Positions 42,720 through 52,049 of a stretch of DNA of 64,000 nt are shown in pieces. The position numbers and the translations under genes are program-made. Source of the DNA: Arthrobacter sp. AK04 (GTDB taxonomy: Bacteria > Actinomycetota > Actinomycetes > Actinomycetales > Micrococcaceae). The notes under the pieces were generated by a model, which was given only the letters and a program-made list of their open reading frames with translations, ran no database searches and was not told where the DNA came from. Numbering within the stretch: the first letter of the stretch is position 1; the number at the start of each line of letters is the position of its first letter. The DNA is taken from assembly GCF_021129155.1 (NCBI RefSeq), contig NZ_JAJOMC010000008.1, forward strand, positions 52,028 to 116,027, written 5' to 3'.

Positions 42720-45073
42720 CCCGACGCGACGAGTACCTGTACATGCTCCTTCCCGCCTTGCACCGGATGCGGGACGAGGTCCGGGGAGGCCCGCTGCGCG
42801 AACTGCTTAAGGTCATTGGCGAGCAGGTCCAGATGATCGAGAAGGACATCGACCGTCTCTACGATAACTGGTTTATCGAGACATGTGACGACTGGGTCGT
42901 GCCCTACCTCGGCGACCTGGTTGGCTACCGCACCCTTGCCGACGCAGGACTGATTGCTGACCCAACCACCCCCGAAGCCCGCCGGCAGACCCGTGCTCTT
43001 GTTCCACGGCGCGACGTGGCCGACACGATCGCCAACCGGCGGCGCAAGGGCACAGTCGCACTGCTAGAGGAGCTCGCCGCCGACGTGACAGGGTGGTCAG
43101 CCCGGGTTGTGGAGTTCTACTCCCTTCTAAGTCGGACCCAGCACCTCGACCATGTCCGTCCGGGGCGCGCCCGCACGGTTGACCTGCGTGAGGGCGAGCG
43201 GCTCGGGCGCGCGGGCGATGACACCGCCTTCGACGACCTGGCCCACACCATCGACGTACGACGCCCGCTCTCGCACCACACCCGTGGCCGCTACTCCGTG
43301 CAGAGCACCGGCCTGTTCGTGTGGCGTCTCGGCTCCTACCCGGTCACGGAGACCCCAGCACATTGCATCGAGAGGGAAGGATCGCACTGCTATTCCTTCA
43401 GTGTGCTGGGCAACGACACTCAACTGTTCGTCGCCCCTGCCGCCGAGCCGAACCCAACACACGTCGCGGAGGAGATCAACGTGCCCGCCCCGCTCCGGCG
43501 GAGGGCGTTGGAGCACCGCGTGTCGGAGCACCCGCTGCGTGCCGACGCCTCTCCGACCTACTACGGCGCCGGGCGCAGCGTGTGGGTAACGGTGCAGGAC
43601 TGGCCGCTGCGTGGGCACTGCGGGGTCGTGCCGGCGGAGTCGGTGATCCCGGCCGACCTATCCGACTGGCACGCCTACCGGGCGCCGCGCGACCACGTGC
43701 TGCTCGACCCGCAACGCGGACGGTTGGTCTTCCCGCCCGGACAGCCGCCGCGGCGCGTGTCGGTCGGCTATCGCTACGGCTTTAGCGCAGACATGGGCGG
43801 GGGGGAGTACCGGCGTCAACTGTCCGAGCCGTCTGGCGCCCTGGTTCTCCGGGTGCGTCAGCGAGGCCGGGAATCGGGAGAATACCGCACGATCAAGCAG
43901 GCCTGGCGGTACTGGCGCGAGATCCGACGGAATCCCCCGGAGGAGGCAACCGAGGTGCCGCGGGCGGTGGTCATCGAGGTCGCCGACAGCAGCGTCTACG
44001 AGGAGCGCCTGGTCTTGGACTTGGAACCCGGAGAGTACGTCCAACTGCGTGCCGCCCCACGCTGCCGCCCGGTGCTTCGCCTGCTGGACTACCGTGTCGA
44101 TCAGCCGGACCCTTTGCACATCACCGGCGGCGCAGCTGCCAGATTCGTGCTCGACGGGTTCCTGGTTACAGGTCGTGGGCTTGTCGTGGCGGGCCATCGA
44201 CCGGGAGGTGACCGCGACGCCGAGGACAACTCTGACAGCTATGGAGACGGTTCCAACGGGATGAATGTTCCTCCGTCCCGTGGCTACGGCGAGGAAGCCA
44301 CAGACGGGCCCTCTGAAACACCCCTCGATGCACCGGAGCCCAAGACCGGCGACCTGTGCGACGTCACCATTCGCCACTGCACCTTGGTTCCCGGCTGGGA
44401 CCTCGAATGCGACTGCTCACCCCGCCGCCGAGACGAACCCAGCATCACGCTCGACCGGACCCGCGCCCGCCTCGTCGTCGAGCACAGCATCATCGGCTCT
44501 ATCGTCGTCTCCGGAGACGAGCGCCGGGGAGACCCGGGCGCGGTAGCAATCAGCGACACCATCCTGGACGCCACGAGTCCCGACAGGCTTGCGTTCAGCA
44601 GTGACGACGGGCGGCTGGCATACTCGCACCTGACGGTTACCTGCTGCACGGTGGTGGGGGAGGTCCGGGCGCACAGCGTCGAGTTGGTCGAGAACAGCAT
44701 CTTTACCAGTCCACTGCGAGTAGCCCGCCGCCAGCTTGGCTGCGTGCGCTACACCTACCTTCCACCAGGCTCGCGCACTCCACGCCGCTACCACTGCCAG
44801 CCCGATGCCGGGATCGCCAATGCAGGGGACGATGTCCGCGCCGCCCAGGCCGAGCGCCTGCGGCCGACGTTCACCAGCCTGCGCTACGGGCATCCCGGCT
44901 ACGGCCAACTCGCCGACGCCGTTCCCGCGGAGATCTGGCGCGGCGCCGACGACGAGGCCGAGCTGGGTGCGTTCCACGACCTCTACCAACCACAGCGCGC
45001 CGCCAACCTGCGCGTCCGCTTGGATGAGTACACCCCCGCCGGCACCGAGAGCGGCATTTACTTCACCACCTAA
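42716..45073 (+). CDS. eCIS P2 gpI-type tail protein
   Basis: The protein is 785 residues. The first ~180 resemble the phage P2 tail protein I fold: YLYMLLPALHRMRDEV, MIEKDIDRLYDNWFIETC, VVPYLGDLVGYR and NRRRKGTVALLEELA. The remainder is rich in short beta repeats around ILDATSPDRLAF and VEHSIIGSIVVSGD, consistent with a beta-helix. It is the usual last wedge or leg component linking baseplate to fibres. No separate tail-fibre gene follows. Confidence 0.75.
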   Translation: MTRRDEYLYMLLPALHRMRDEVRGGPLRELLKVIGEQVQMIEKDIDRLYDNWFIETCDDWVVPYLGDLVGYRTLADAGLIADPTTPEARRQTRALVPRRDVADTIANRRRKGTVALLEELAADVTGWSARVVEFYSLLSRTQHLDHVRPGRARTVDLREGERLGRAGDDTAFDDLAHTIDVRRPLSHHTRGRYSVQSTGLFVWRLGSYPVTETPAHCIEREGSHCYSFSVLGNDTQLFVAPAAEPNPTHVAEEINVPAPLRRRALEHRVSEHPLRADASPTYYGAGRSVWVTVQDWPLRGHCGVVPAESVIPADLSDWHAYRAPRDHVLLDPQRGRLVFPPGQPPRRVSVGYRYGFSADMGGGEYRRQLSEPSGALVLRVRQRGRESGEYRTIKQAWRYWREIRRNPPEEATEVPRAVVIEVADSSVYEERLVLDLEPGEYVQLRAAPRCRPVLRLLDYRVDQPDPLHITGGAAARFVLDGFLVTGRGLVVAGHRPGGDRDAEDNSDSYGDGSNGMNVPPSRGYGEEATDGPSETPLDAPEPKTGDLCDVTIRHCTLVPGWDLECDCSPRRRDEPSITLDRTRARLVVEHSIIGSIVVSGDERRGDPGAVAISDTILDATSPDRLAFSSDDGRLAYSHLTVTCCTVVGEVRAHSVELVENSIFTSPLRVARRQLGCVRYTYLPPGSRTPRRYHCQPDAGIANAGDDVRAAQAERLRPTFTSLRYGHPGYGQLADAVPAEIWRGADDEAELGAFHDLYQPQRAANLRVRLDEYTPAGTESGIYFTT

Positions 45074-45083
45074 AGGAGGGGCC

Positions 45084-46517
45084 ATGAAGGGCGACTTCAC
45101 TCGAGAGACCTTCGATCGACGACGCCACTACACCCGCGTGCTGATGCAGCAGGGGCGGGTCCAGCTCGACGCCGACTGGAACGAACAGACGGCCATCGCC
45201 CACCACTATCTCCGCACCCTGGCAGCCGACTTGATCGGGGGGCACGGCGGTCCCGCCACCGCGTGCGGGTTCGCGGTGATCATAGACCCAACGGTCGTCG
45301 ACGGCCTTACAGACGACCTCAACAGGCCGATACCCGCCCACCGGGCCGACGAACTAAAGGACCGGATGAAGCGTGGCGACTTCCTCATCGGCCTAGGCCG
45401 CTACTACGTCGATGGCCTGCTGTGCGAGTGCGACACTGCAACCACATACGCAGAGCAGCTCGGCTACCCCTTCGACGACGACACGAAGATCGAAGCTCTG
45501 GCGGGTGCCGACAAATTTCTCATCTACCTGGACGTATGGGAACGGCATGTGTCCGGCGCCGAGCGCCCCGACCTCCTCGACGTCGCCCTCTCCGGATTGG
45601 ACACGGCTACCCGCGCCGAACTGGTCTGGCAGGTGAAGGTGCTCCGCGGCGCCACACCACTCACTTGCGACGATTACGTGGGGCTAGCGCGGGAGCGGAT
45701 GCCCCTGCTGCGCGCTCAGGCGCACCAGCCATCGGACGACCGGACCGCGTGCGTGATCGATCCCGAGGCAAGGTACCGTGGCGCCGAGAACCAGCTCTAC
45801 CGCATCGAAATCCACCGGAGCGGCGATGCCCGGCCTGCCGGAGGGGTCTCTGGCGGAGCGACCTTCGTCTGGTCGCGCGAGAACGGCTCGGTACTGTTCT
45901 CCGTGCTCCAACACACAGTTGACGGAGACAGGACCGTCCTGGAACTGGCCAGTCTCGGCCGCGATTACCGCTCCGGCCTAACGCCCGGGGACTGGGTACA
46001 GTTGGCCGACGACGCCAGCAGCCTTCGCGGCGCCGCTACTCCGATGCTGCAGGTGGAGAGCGTCAACCGGGACAGCCTGACCGTCGTCCTAACGGGTGCC
46101 GCGGACGGCACAGGCAGTCTGGCGGAGCTTCACCCCGTGCTTCGACGCTGGGACCACAATGCCAACGACCCCGAGACCAGCGACGAGGGAGCCCTGCTGG
46201 TACGCGAGGCAACAAGCGCGGGCGAAGGCTGGATCGAACTCGAGGACGGCGTGATGGTGCAGTTTCCGGCCTCGGCGGTCGGCAGCCCAAATGACTACCG
46301 CACAGGTGACTACTGGCTGGTGCCCGCGCGAGCGGCGACCGGCGACGTCGTCTGGCCACAGGAGGCGCTCGGCGGCGAAAAGGTGCCACGCCCGCGAACC
46401 CCCGACGGCGTTCAACATCACTACGCACCATTGGCCGTTGCCACCCGGGCTGTCGACGGCACTTGGTCGGTCCCTGACGACTGCCGCTTCAAGTTCACAA
46501 GAATGCCTTCTCCATAA
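45084..46517 (+). CDS. DUF6519-type eCIS structural protein
   Basis: The 477-residue protein begins at ATG 45084 with AAAGGAGG at 45072-45079, the strongest ribosome site in the operon, 10 bp after the previous stop. The N-terminus MKGDFTRETFDRRRHYTRVL and QQGRVQLDADWNEQ is the hallmark of DUF6519 proteins found at the 3' end of eCIS and related loci. Later blocks (YLDVWERHVSG, VWQVKVL, FVWSRENGSV) follow the family. Function may be baseplate periphery or receptor contact. It ends the continuous operon. Confidence 0.78.
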   Translation: MKGDFTRETFDRRRHYTRVLMQQGRVQLDADWNEQTAIAHHYLRTLAADLIGGHGGPATACGFAVIIDPTVVDGLTDDLNRPIPAHRADELKDRMKRGDFLIGLGRYYVDGLLCECDTATTYAEQLGYPFDDDTKIEALAGADKFLIYLDVWERHVSGAERPDLLDVALSGLDTATRAELVWQVKVLRGATPLTCDDYVGLARERMPLLRAQAHQPSDDRTACVIDPEARYRGAENQLYRIEIHRSGDARPAGGVSGGATFVWSRENGSVLFSVLQHTVDGDRTVLELASLGRDYRSGLTPGDWVQLADDASSLRGAATPMLQVESVNRDSLTVVLTGAADGTGSLAELHPVLRRWDHNANDPETSDEGALLVREATSAGEGWIELEDGVMVQFPASAVGSPNDYRTGDYWLVPARAATGDVVWPQEALGGEKVPRPRTPDGVQHHYAPLAVATRAVDGTWSVPDDCRFKFTRMPSP

Positions 46518-46616
46518 TAAGCACGACCTTCCCCTTCTCAGGCAGGAAGGGCTGATCGAGTCACCGTTCGTAATTCCCCAGAGCACTTTTGCAGGACTAA
46601 TGGGCAGGTCTGAGCC

Positions 46617-48098
46617 ATGGCCGAACATCATCACATGCAGGCAGAGCAACAGAGGACATCAAAGCCGCCCGTCAGTGTTAGCACGAGGCTTGCGGTTGGG
46701 TCCACGCCCCTAAACGGCGATCTGGGTGCCTCGTCGAGTCCGCGCCTTGGCCGCGACTTCAGTCGCGTCCCGGTGCAAGATGTGTCGAAAGCGGATCTCA
46801 GGGGGGAGCCTGTGCAGCCAACCCAGGTCACTGGCCGATCGCTTGATCGTGCACCGGCACCGCTGGCCATCGACCGCCAGAACAAACCGCATGCAAAGGT
46901 CAACCTCGATCTAGGCTGGCTCGACCTCTCGGGTGACGGACTGCAGACGAACGGTCAACTTGCCACCGTCGCCCGTCTAACTATCATCGCGCTCGAAAGC
47001 GATTTGGAAGACGTCGAGTCGGACAGCGTCAAGGTCCAGGCTAATGAATGGCTACAGACCAGCAAGGGCTCATTACCGTTCTTCGATCGGCATGCTTCCG
47101 AGCCAATCGACGAAAGCCTGGTGCCGCTTGTCAACTATCAGATCGACCAGTTGGTTGCGATAAGGAACGCAATCCAGCAGGACAAGGTCACACGTCTGCA
47201 CGACGCTTTACGCCGCGAACTGCGTGCCGCCGAGGCGGCTGCCAAAGAAGCCGAAGCGCTCCAACCGATGTTAGATGACGCGGTCAGGGCGGCGTACCGG
47301 AAGGGCAGCACGAGTTCTATCAAGGAAGTATTTGGCACGGTTAAAAGCTCGCTCAGCATAGGCAGCAACCTGAGAACCCTCGCCCTAGGCATAACTACCG
47401 ACATGCACCTCCTCAATCTGCCAGTGCCTCAGGGCGCTCAAATGACGATTGATAATTGGTCATCTCAAATTGGACGGGTCAAGGTCACGATCGTCCACGT
47501 TTCGAAGTACACAGACATGCTTGCCAAGCTTGGCCGCGGGCTAGCAAGGATCAACATCGCCCTCAACGTCGTTCATGGAGGCAAACGTGCAACAGACGTG
47601 GAGCAGGGAATGAAGGACTTGAGTGCTGTCGTTAACATCTCCACCGACCTAGCAACGCTATATGGCTTTTCATTGCCGCCACACATGAGTCTGATGACGA
47701 CGATGTGGATTAAGCCAGCTCTGACAGTGGTCTCCAAGCAAATCAGCCTGCTCGTCGAGCACCTGAGCGACGCTAATCGCATCAGTGTTGCTATCACTGG
47801 TGATCTCATGTACCCCGAGACCGAGCCAGGCGGACAGGAGATGTTCGATTTGATGGTCGCCGTCATGCACGCCAGCGACCTGTCGGGTGTGCCCGAAATC
47901 CGCGGCCGAGTCACGACATACCTCTACGACCACCGTAAGAAACTGGAAGCCGGTACTGACGAACCAGTTCCCACCAAAGGATGGTTATGGAAAGACCTAG
48001 ATAGCCTGCGCGCTCGAGCCTGGCTCTTCAGCCACCGTCAGCGTGTCTGGGTCATGTTCTACGGCTCGATGGAGGTCCCTACCCGGTCCCGGCGATAG
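46617..48098 (+). CDS. Unknown helical protein, candidate eCIS cargo
   Basis: This 493-residue protein starts 99 bp after the last structural gene. A polar, probably disordered N-terminal ~95 residues contain LGRDFSRVPVQDV, which echoes the (H)DFSxVxVH segment that begins DUF4157 modules, but no HExxH follows. The rest is helical, with a charged coiled-coil stretch near residues 195-225 (RRELRAAEAAAKEAEALQ) and an amphipathic or hydrophobic middle. It has no signal peptide and no recognised enzyme motif. Position and the disordered DUF4157-like head make it a candidate injected protein. The structure could also be a tape measure. Confidence 0.55.
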   Translation: MAEHHHMQAEQQRTSKPPVSVSTRLAVGSTPLNGDLGASSSPRLGRDFSRVPVQDVSKADLRGEPVQPTQVTGRSLDRAPAPLAIDRQNKPHAKVNLDLGWLDLSGDGLQTNGQLATVARLTIIALESDLEDVESDSVKVQANEWLQTSKGSLPFFDRHASEPIDESLVPLVNYQIDQLVAIRNAIQQDKVTRLHDALRRELRAAEAAAKEAEALQPMLDDAVRAAYRKGSTSSIKEVFGTVKSSLSIGSNLRTLALGITTDMHLLNLPVPQGAQMTIDNWSSQIGRVKVTIVHVSKYTDMLAKLGRGLARINIALNVVHGGKRATDVEQGMKDLSAVVNISTDLATLYGFSLPPHMSLMTTMWIKPALTVVSKQISLLVEHLSDANRISVAITGDLMYPETEPGGQEMFDLMVAVMHASDLSGVPEIRGRVTTYLYDHRKKLEAGTDEPVPTKGWLWKDLDSLRARAWLFSHRQRVWVMFYGSMEVPTRSRR

Positions 48099-48341
48099 CG
48101 GAAGTCATGATGAGCAAAGCACCTTTTTAGTCCACGCCAGTATGGGTTGCTGCAAGGGCTGACACGTCAAAGAAGCATTAGGACTCCCTTGAGGAAATTG
48201 GCTTTAGTCTTCCGAGCGCGAGGCGCGGAGCGTTAGCCAGCCGGCAACAGGTCAGACAACGTCCATTTCTGCAACCGACCAACATATGAAGACACGGAAA
48301 TCTTTTTCGTAGCCGTCCAAATTGCCGGAGGAGAGGGGGCG

Positions 48342-49042
48342 GTGATGGCCGAGATGGCACATGAGTTTCATCGCAGGGCGTCCACAGCCGTCGAACGGCA
48401 CCGACACGCACGAGTGAAGCTCGCCGTGCTCCGGGGCCACGTTGGGCGGCGACAGGGGTTGGAGGTACAGCAGGACGGGCCGATTGGGCCTTGCAGATGC
48501 AGCACCAGTTGGGCAACCGCGCCCCCGCAGCTCGCTGCCGTCGCTAGTTTGACCACCCGCTCCTCAGCGGCTGTCCCCTGGCCGCCACCACCCAGCTTGC
48601 CGGAGCCCAACAACCGCCCGGCCGGAGGGCAAGATCGAAGATCTTTGGAAGAGCTTCGGCGATCGTCTGCCCAGGATCGCCGGCGAGAACTGGCGAGCTT
48701 TGCAGTTCAAGGGCGGACTCGGCGAAGGCATCGCCGAGAGGCTCTTGACGCCCGCGATACGGGTTCCGATCGGGTCCTATCAGGAGCTCGTCCTTGATCC
48801 CTTGGACCTCACGCCCATCCACCAGCAGCTGTTCACCGGCCAGCGCGGCAAGTCAGGCGTTGACTGGAGCCAGACGCTGACGCGGGGGCGGCCACCGAGA
48901 AGGTCGGCGAGCACCACACTGCATGGTCGGCGGACTGGCAGCCATCGGCGCCAAGTTCTACTTCAGCCAGCAGCAATACGAAACCTTTCCGTTTGCTCAG
49001 GATCGCCGAGAGCAAAATGACTCGACCGACTCTAAGTCTTAG
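48342..49042 (+). pseudogene. Decayed gene, possibly a former eCIS cargo
   Basis: Protein-like text is spread over several frames. ADWALQMQHQLGNRA at about 48480 is followed by a TAG; 'LQ-x-x-LGNRA' heads are frequent in actinobacterial DUF4157-type proteins. KIEDLWKSFGDRLPRIAGEN and RALQFKGGLGEGIAERLL follow from about 48630 in another frame, and GGLAAIGAKFYFSQQQYETF in a third frame ends at TAG 49040-49042. No single frame is intact. I cannot assign a family, and the link to cargo rests on the head motif and the position. The stretch 48099-48341 before it shows nothing. Confidence 0.5.
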
Positions 49043-49104
49043 CGTTGGGGAAGACTTTGCCGACATAGTCCCGCACGGGGTCGGCGACTGTCAGAAAACA
49101 AGTC

Positions 49105-49137
49105 GTAACGCGCCAGTAACGCGTCGCAACGTATGTT
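49105..49137 (+). promoter_or_regulatory. SARP-type direct repeat and -10, site 3
   Basis: GTAACGC (49105-49111), spacer gcca, GTAACGC (49116-49122), then a 9-bp gap to TATGTT (49132-49137). It would serve the gene starting at 49318, now split by an IS element, with a leader of about 175 nt, and possibly the FRG gene beyond. Confidence 0.65.
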
Positions 49138-49455
49138 GTGGCCAATCAAAGGTGAGCGGCAGCAACTTCCCGTTTGGGCTATATGGGTAGACAAGGGCTG
49201 AGCGACAAAGCCCGGGCTATTCCGGACGGTATTTCACGTCGTGACACGAATGTAGAGATCCCAACAGAAGCGTGAAGTCGCTGTTCCCACGGGGTGTAAA
49301 AAGTAAAGAGGTAGGCCATGAACTTAGACCTTTCAGGGCTCGGAGACCTGAACTTGAGAATCGGCGCAACTGAGTCCGCCGGTGACTACGCTTTCTTTGA
49401 CAGACATTTGGCGGCTGGGTTTGCCATGAGCCGCGCAGATGGAACCATCGAAACT

Positions 49456-50901
49456 GGCTCTTCACGGTTCGTGGTGAATGTTCTGCCCTGAGGGATGTTC
49501 ATGCCGCTGTTCTGGCGGCACTGCGCAACAGGATACGCGTTTTGTAGTTGCGTGGGTTGGTGAATCCCCGGCCACTCCTCTTTATGTGCTTTATCGCGGT
49601 GTTGTTGGCTTCCACTTTCGCGGTTGTCGCGCCGGTGACAATGAGGACTTTGATCTCTTTCCACCACCTGCAGACCGTGCGCCAGAGCCGGTTCGTCTCC
49701 GGCTGCGCGACTCGCTCTACCAGGACCTGCAGCCGGTCTTTCGCGGCGGCCGCGTCGGAGAGAGATCCGGTGGTGAGCAGCATCCGGAGCTGCTTTTTGA
49801 CCAGCCAGGCGGCCTGGAGTTTCCCGGTGGCGTCGTCGTTGTCGAACACGGTGCTGAGCCTGTTCCGTGCCCGGTCCGAGAGCGTGTCCCCGGCGCGAAG
49901 GAGCAGCTGACGGTTGGCCCAGACCGGGTCGATGGAGCGCCCCCGCGGGCCATGGGTCTGCTGGGTGAGTCGTTGCCGGACTTCGGTGAGCATGTCGTTG
50001 CCGAGCTTGACCAGGTGGAACGCGTCGACTGAGACTGCGGTGCGTGGCAGCCACAACCGCAAGGCCTTTCGAAACGCCGCGGACGGGTCGATCGCCACGA
50101 CCTGCACGCCCAAGCGCCACTGAAGGGGGCGGGCGAACAGCCAGTCCCCGACACCCTCGCTGTCCCGGCCGTCCACGATTCCGAGTACTTGTCCGGTGTC
50201 TAGATCGACAATGGTCGTCATCCACGGTTCGTAACGTTTCCAGGCCCTGCTGGCCGGATCGCGGAAGAACCGCACCGACCGGTAGCGGTGTTCATCAATT
50301 CCGAGCATTCGCGGGGCAAGGGCATCGACATCGGGCAGCGTCAGCGCCGCGGAATCCAGAGCCCGCTGGACCAGCCACCACGAGACGCCGAACGAGGAGG
50401 CCGCCTCCGCGGCTGCCCGTCCGGAACCAATCACTGCGGCCACGAGTGCGTCACGGAGCCGGCGGGTGGACCGTGCCCGGCGCGGGACCTGGGCCGTTTC
50501 CTCGGTGAATGTCCGGCGCGGGCACAGGTACTCATCGCAGAAGAATCTCCGCTTGGCCCAAATAACCTCCACCCGGCCGGCGACAGGAATGTCCCGCAGG
50601 CGTTGAGGCCGCCGGGAATGCACGCGACTACTGATGACGCCGCACGAAGGGCAGCCGGCCTCGGCGGTGGCTTCGACACGGACGCGCCGTTACCCGAACC
50701 CGAGAACCTCAATGTCTGTGACGCGGTAGTCGGGCAGATTGAAAATGGCGGTGGCAGCATCGGGGCGCGGGGAAGTAGGCTCGATCAAGGCTCGTAGCTC
50801 CTGACTCTTGATGAATGCGTAGAGAACATCCATCACAGCAGGGCTACGAGCCCTTCAGCTTTCAAGACACGGAACCTGTTTCACCTCAACCACGAAGAGC
50901 C
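49456..50901. mobile_element. ISL3-family insertion sequence, 1446 bp
   Basis: The left end GGCTCTTCACGGTTCG (from 49456) and the complement of the right end, GGCTCTTCGTGGTTGA (from 50901 inward), are imperfect inverted repeats of about 22 bp that realign at GGTGAA after a 1-bp indel. An exact 8-bp duplication, TCGAAACT, flanks it at 49448-49455 and 50902-50909, the target-site length known for ISL3. The only gene is a transposase on the - strand. The perfect duplication shows direct, relatively recent insertion. Confidence 0.92.
49499..50833 (-). pseudogene. ISL3-family transposase with a premature stop
   Basis: The full gene would start at ATG 50833 (MDVLYAFIKSQELRAL), giving 444 codons. 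Codon 48 is TAA (50692-50690), between VTDIEVLGFG and RRVRVEATAEAGCPSCG. Downstream the frame is open and complete: a CPSC-type zinc finger, a helix-turn-helix, then the DDE core (MLGIDEHRYRS, VVAIDPSAAFRKAL, and E in AKVEANNTAIKHIKRSGRGF). Re-initiation at GTG 50623 could give 374 residues lacking the zinc finger. Unless the stop is bypassed, the element is probably no longer autonomous. Confidence 0.85.
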
Positions 50902-51182
50902 TCGAAACTCGTGACACCTTTTTGAATAACCTTAAGGAGAGCGCCTCGCCTTCCACGACAATATTGTCCGTGTCCCTTTTAGGGGCAAACCGGGCGGCCG
51001 TCAGTTGCCTTGTAGGACTAAACGGGGAACTCTACGAGAATCATCGGATCTTCGCGCGAGTCACAAAGTTCGGCCTGGCAATTGTTGTCTTGGGCGAACG
51101 AAATACATGGAGCCTCTAGCGTTCGTCCGCCCCGCGGCTACAAGAGGATAAATCCTATTCCCCGGGTCTATGGAACCAAATC

Positions 51183-52049
51183 GTGGACGGAATGGACGGA
51201 GCGTCGCAAGAACGGCGGCGGCAGGGAACGTTACCTGGGGGACACAAGCACTCCTGCGGCAGTCCACCGGTCCTGGAGGTAGGATCATACGTTGAACTTG
51301 CGGACATTGTTGCCTTCCTCACGGTAATGAACAAAAATCGAACGCTACTCTTTCGTGGCCAAACGTCTGATTTCAGATTACTTCCGTCGATGTATCGAAG
51401 TAGCTGGCCCGCGAACGCAACGGACGACAGCAAGGGAAACCTCGACGCCAAGCGAATCGAGTATTGGAAGAGCTTGCAGAGAACAGAGCAGGATGTCGTT
51501 TTAGTGCTGCGACAGCATGGACTGCCGCGGCACCGGCACATAGAGGACCCGCAGATTAGGTACGCGCGCTGGGCAGTGATCCAACACTACGAACTGTGGC
51601 CGACTCCGATGTTGGACTTCAGTTCGTCTCTGCGGGTCGCTGTATCATTTGCATTCGGTCCAGTGCCTAAGCGGAAGGAGGGGTACCTCTACGTCACGGG
51701 AACCAGGAAGCTGAGGAGTGACTTGATGCCGTCGCATCACGACGACGCCGTCGAACGATCCGACGGCGTACTAAGCATTCGTCTGAACTCGGTATGTCCA
51801 CAGAGCGCTGTTCGCCCTCACTTGCACGACGGCGCCTTGATAAGTCTGTACCCGATTGATGACGAGGCCGCTCTAGACCCTAGCCGCAATGACTTCGGCT
51901 CACGTGTCATTGCCAAATTTAAGCTCGTGGACACGGGCGCGTTCTGGACAGAGGACTTTCCCTGCCACACAAAGGCCGCGCTCCTGCCCGACGTCGACCT
52001 GCTACACCGGGACTTGCGAATCAGCCTTGGGCTCCAGGTGGATGACTGA
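51183..52049 (+). CDS. FRG-domain protein
   Basis: This 288-residue protein begins at GTG 51183 (start uncertain; conserved sequence begins near residue 30). The FRG signature lies at 55-70 (LLFRGQTSDFRLLPSMYR). Further conserved blocks are ILRQHGLPRHRH-like text, IQHYELWPTPMLDFSSSLRV near 134 and the C-terminal KFKLVDTGAFWTEDFP. FRG domains are of unknown biochemical activity and are common in mobile and defence islands. It lies 63 bp after the IS-split gene, so it was probably second in that transcription unit and under SARP-type site 3. A decayed relative lies at 18.4 kb, also behind a SARP-controlled gene. Confidence 0.8.
   Translation: MDGMDGASQERRRQGTLPGGHKHSCGSPPVLEVGSYVELADIVAFLTVMNKNRTLLFRGQTSDFRLLPSMYRSSWPANATDDSKGNLDAKRIEYWKSLQRTEQDVVLVLRQHGLPRHRHIEDPQIRYARWAVIQHYELWPTPMLDFSSSLRVAVSFAFGPVPKRKEGYLYVTGTRKLRSDLMPSHHDDAVERSDGVLSIRLNSVCPQSAVRPHLHDGALISLYPIDDEAALDPSRNDFGSRVIAKFKLVDTGAFWTEDFPCHTKAALLPDVDLLHRDLRISLGLQVDD

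Larger units (their letters stand above)
49318..51119 (+). pseudogene. Small gene of unknown function interrupted by the ISL3-type element
   Basis: ATG 49318 has AAGAGG at 49306-49311. Its first 46 codons (MNLDLSGLGDLNLRIGATES, then DYAFFDRHLAAGFAMSRADG and TIET) run to the left target repeat. The same frame resumes after the right repeat at 50910 with RDTFLNNLKESASPSTTILS and ends at 51119. Removing the IS and one repeat copy restores an uninterrupted 115-residue protein with a beta-rich second half (TTILSVSLLGANRAAVSCLV, FGLAIVVLG). The family is not recognised. The present frame would read into the IS and stop at 49489-49491 after 57 residues. A SARP-type promoter lies upstream. Confidence 0.85.

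Noticed and set aside
49318..49491. Free-standing 57-codon gene
   Set aside because: Its last 11 codons are read from the end of the IS element. It is the 5' part of a longer interrupted gene.
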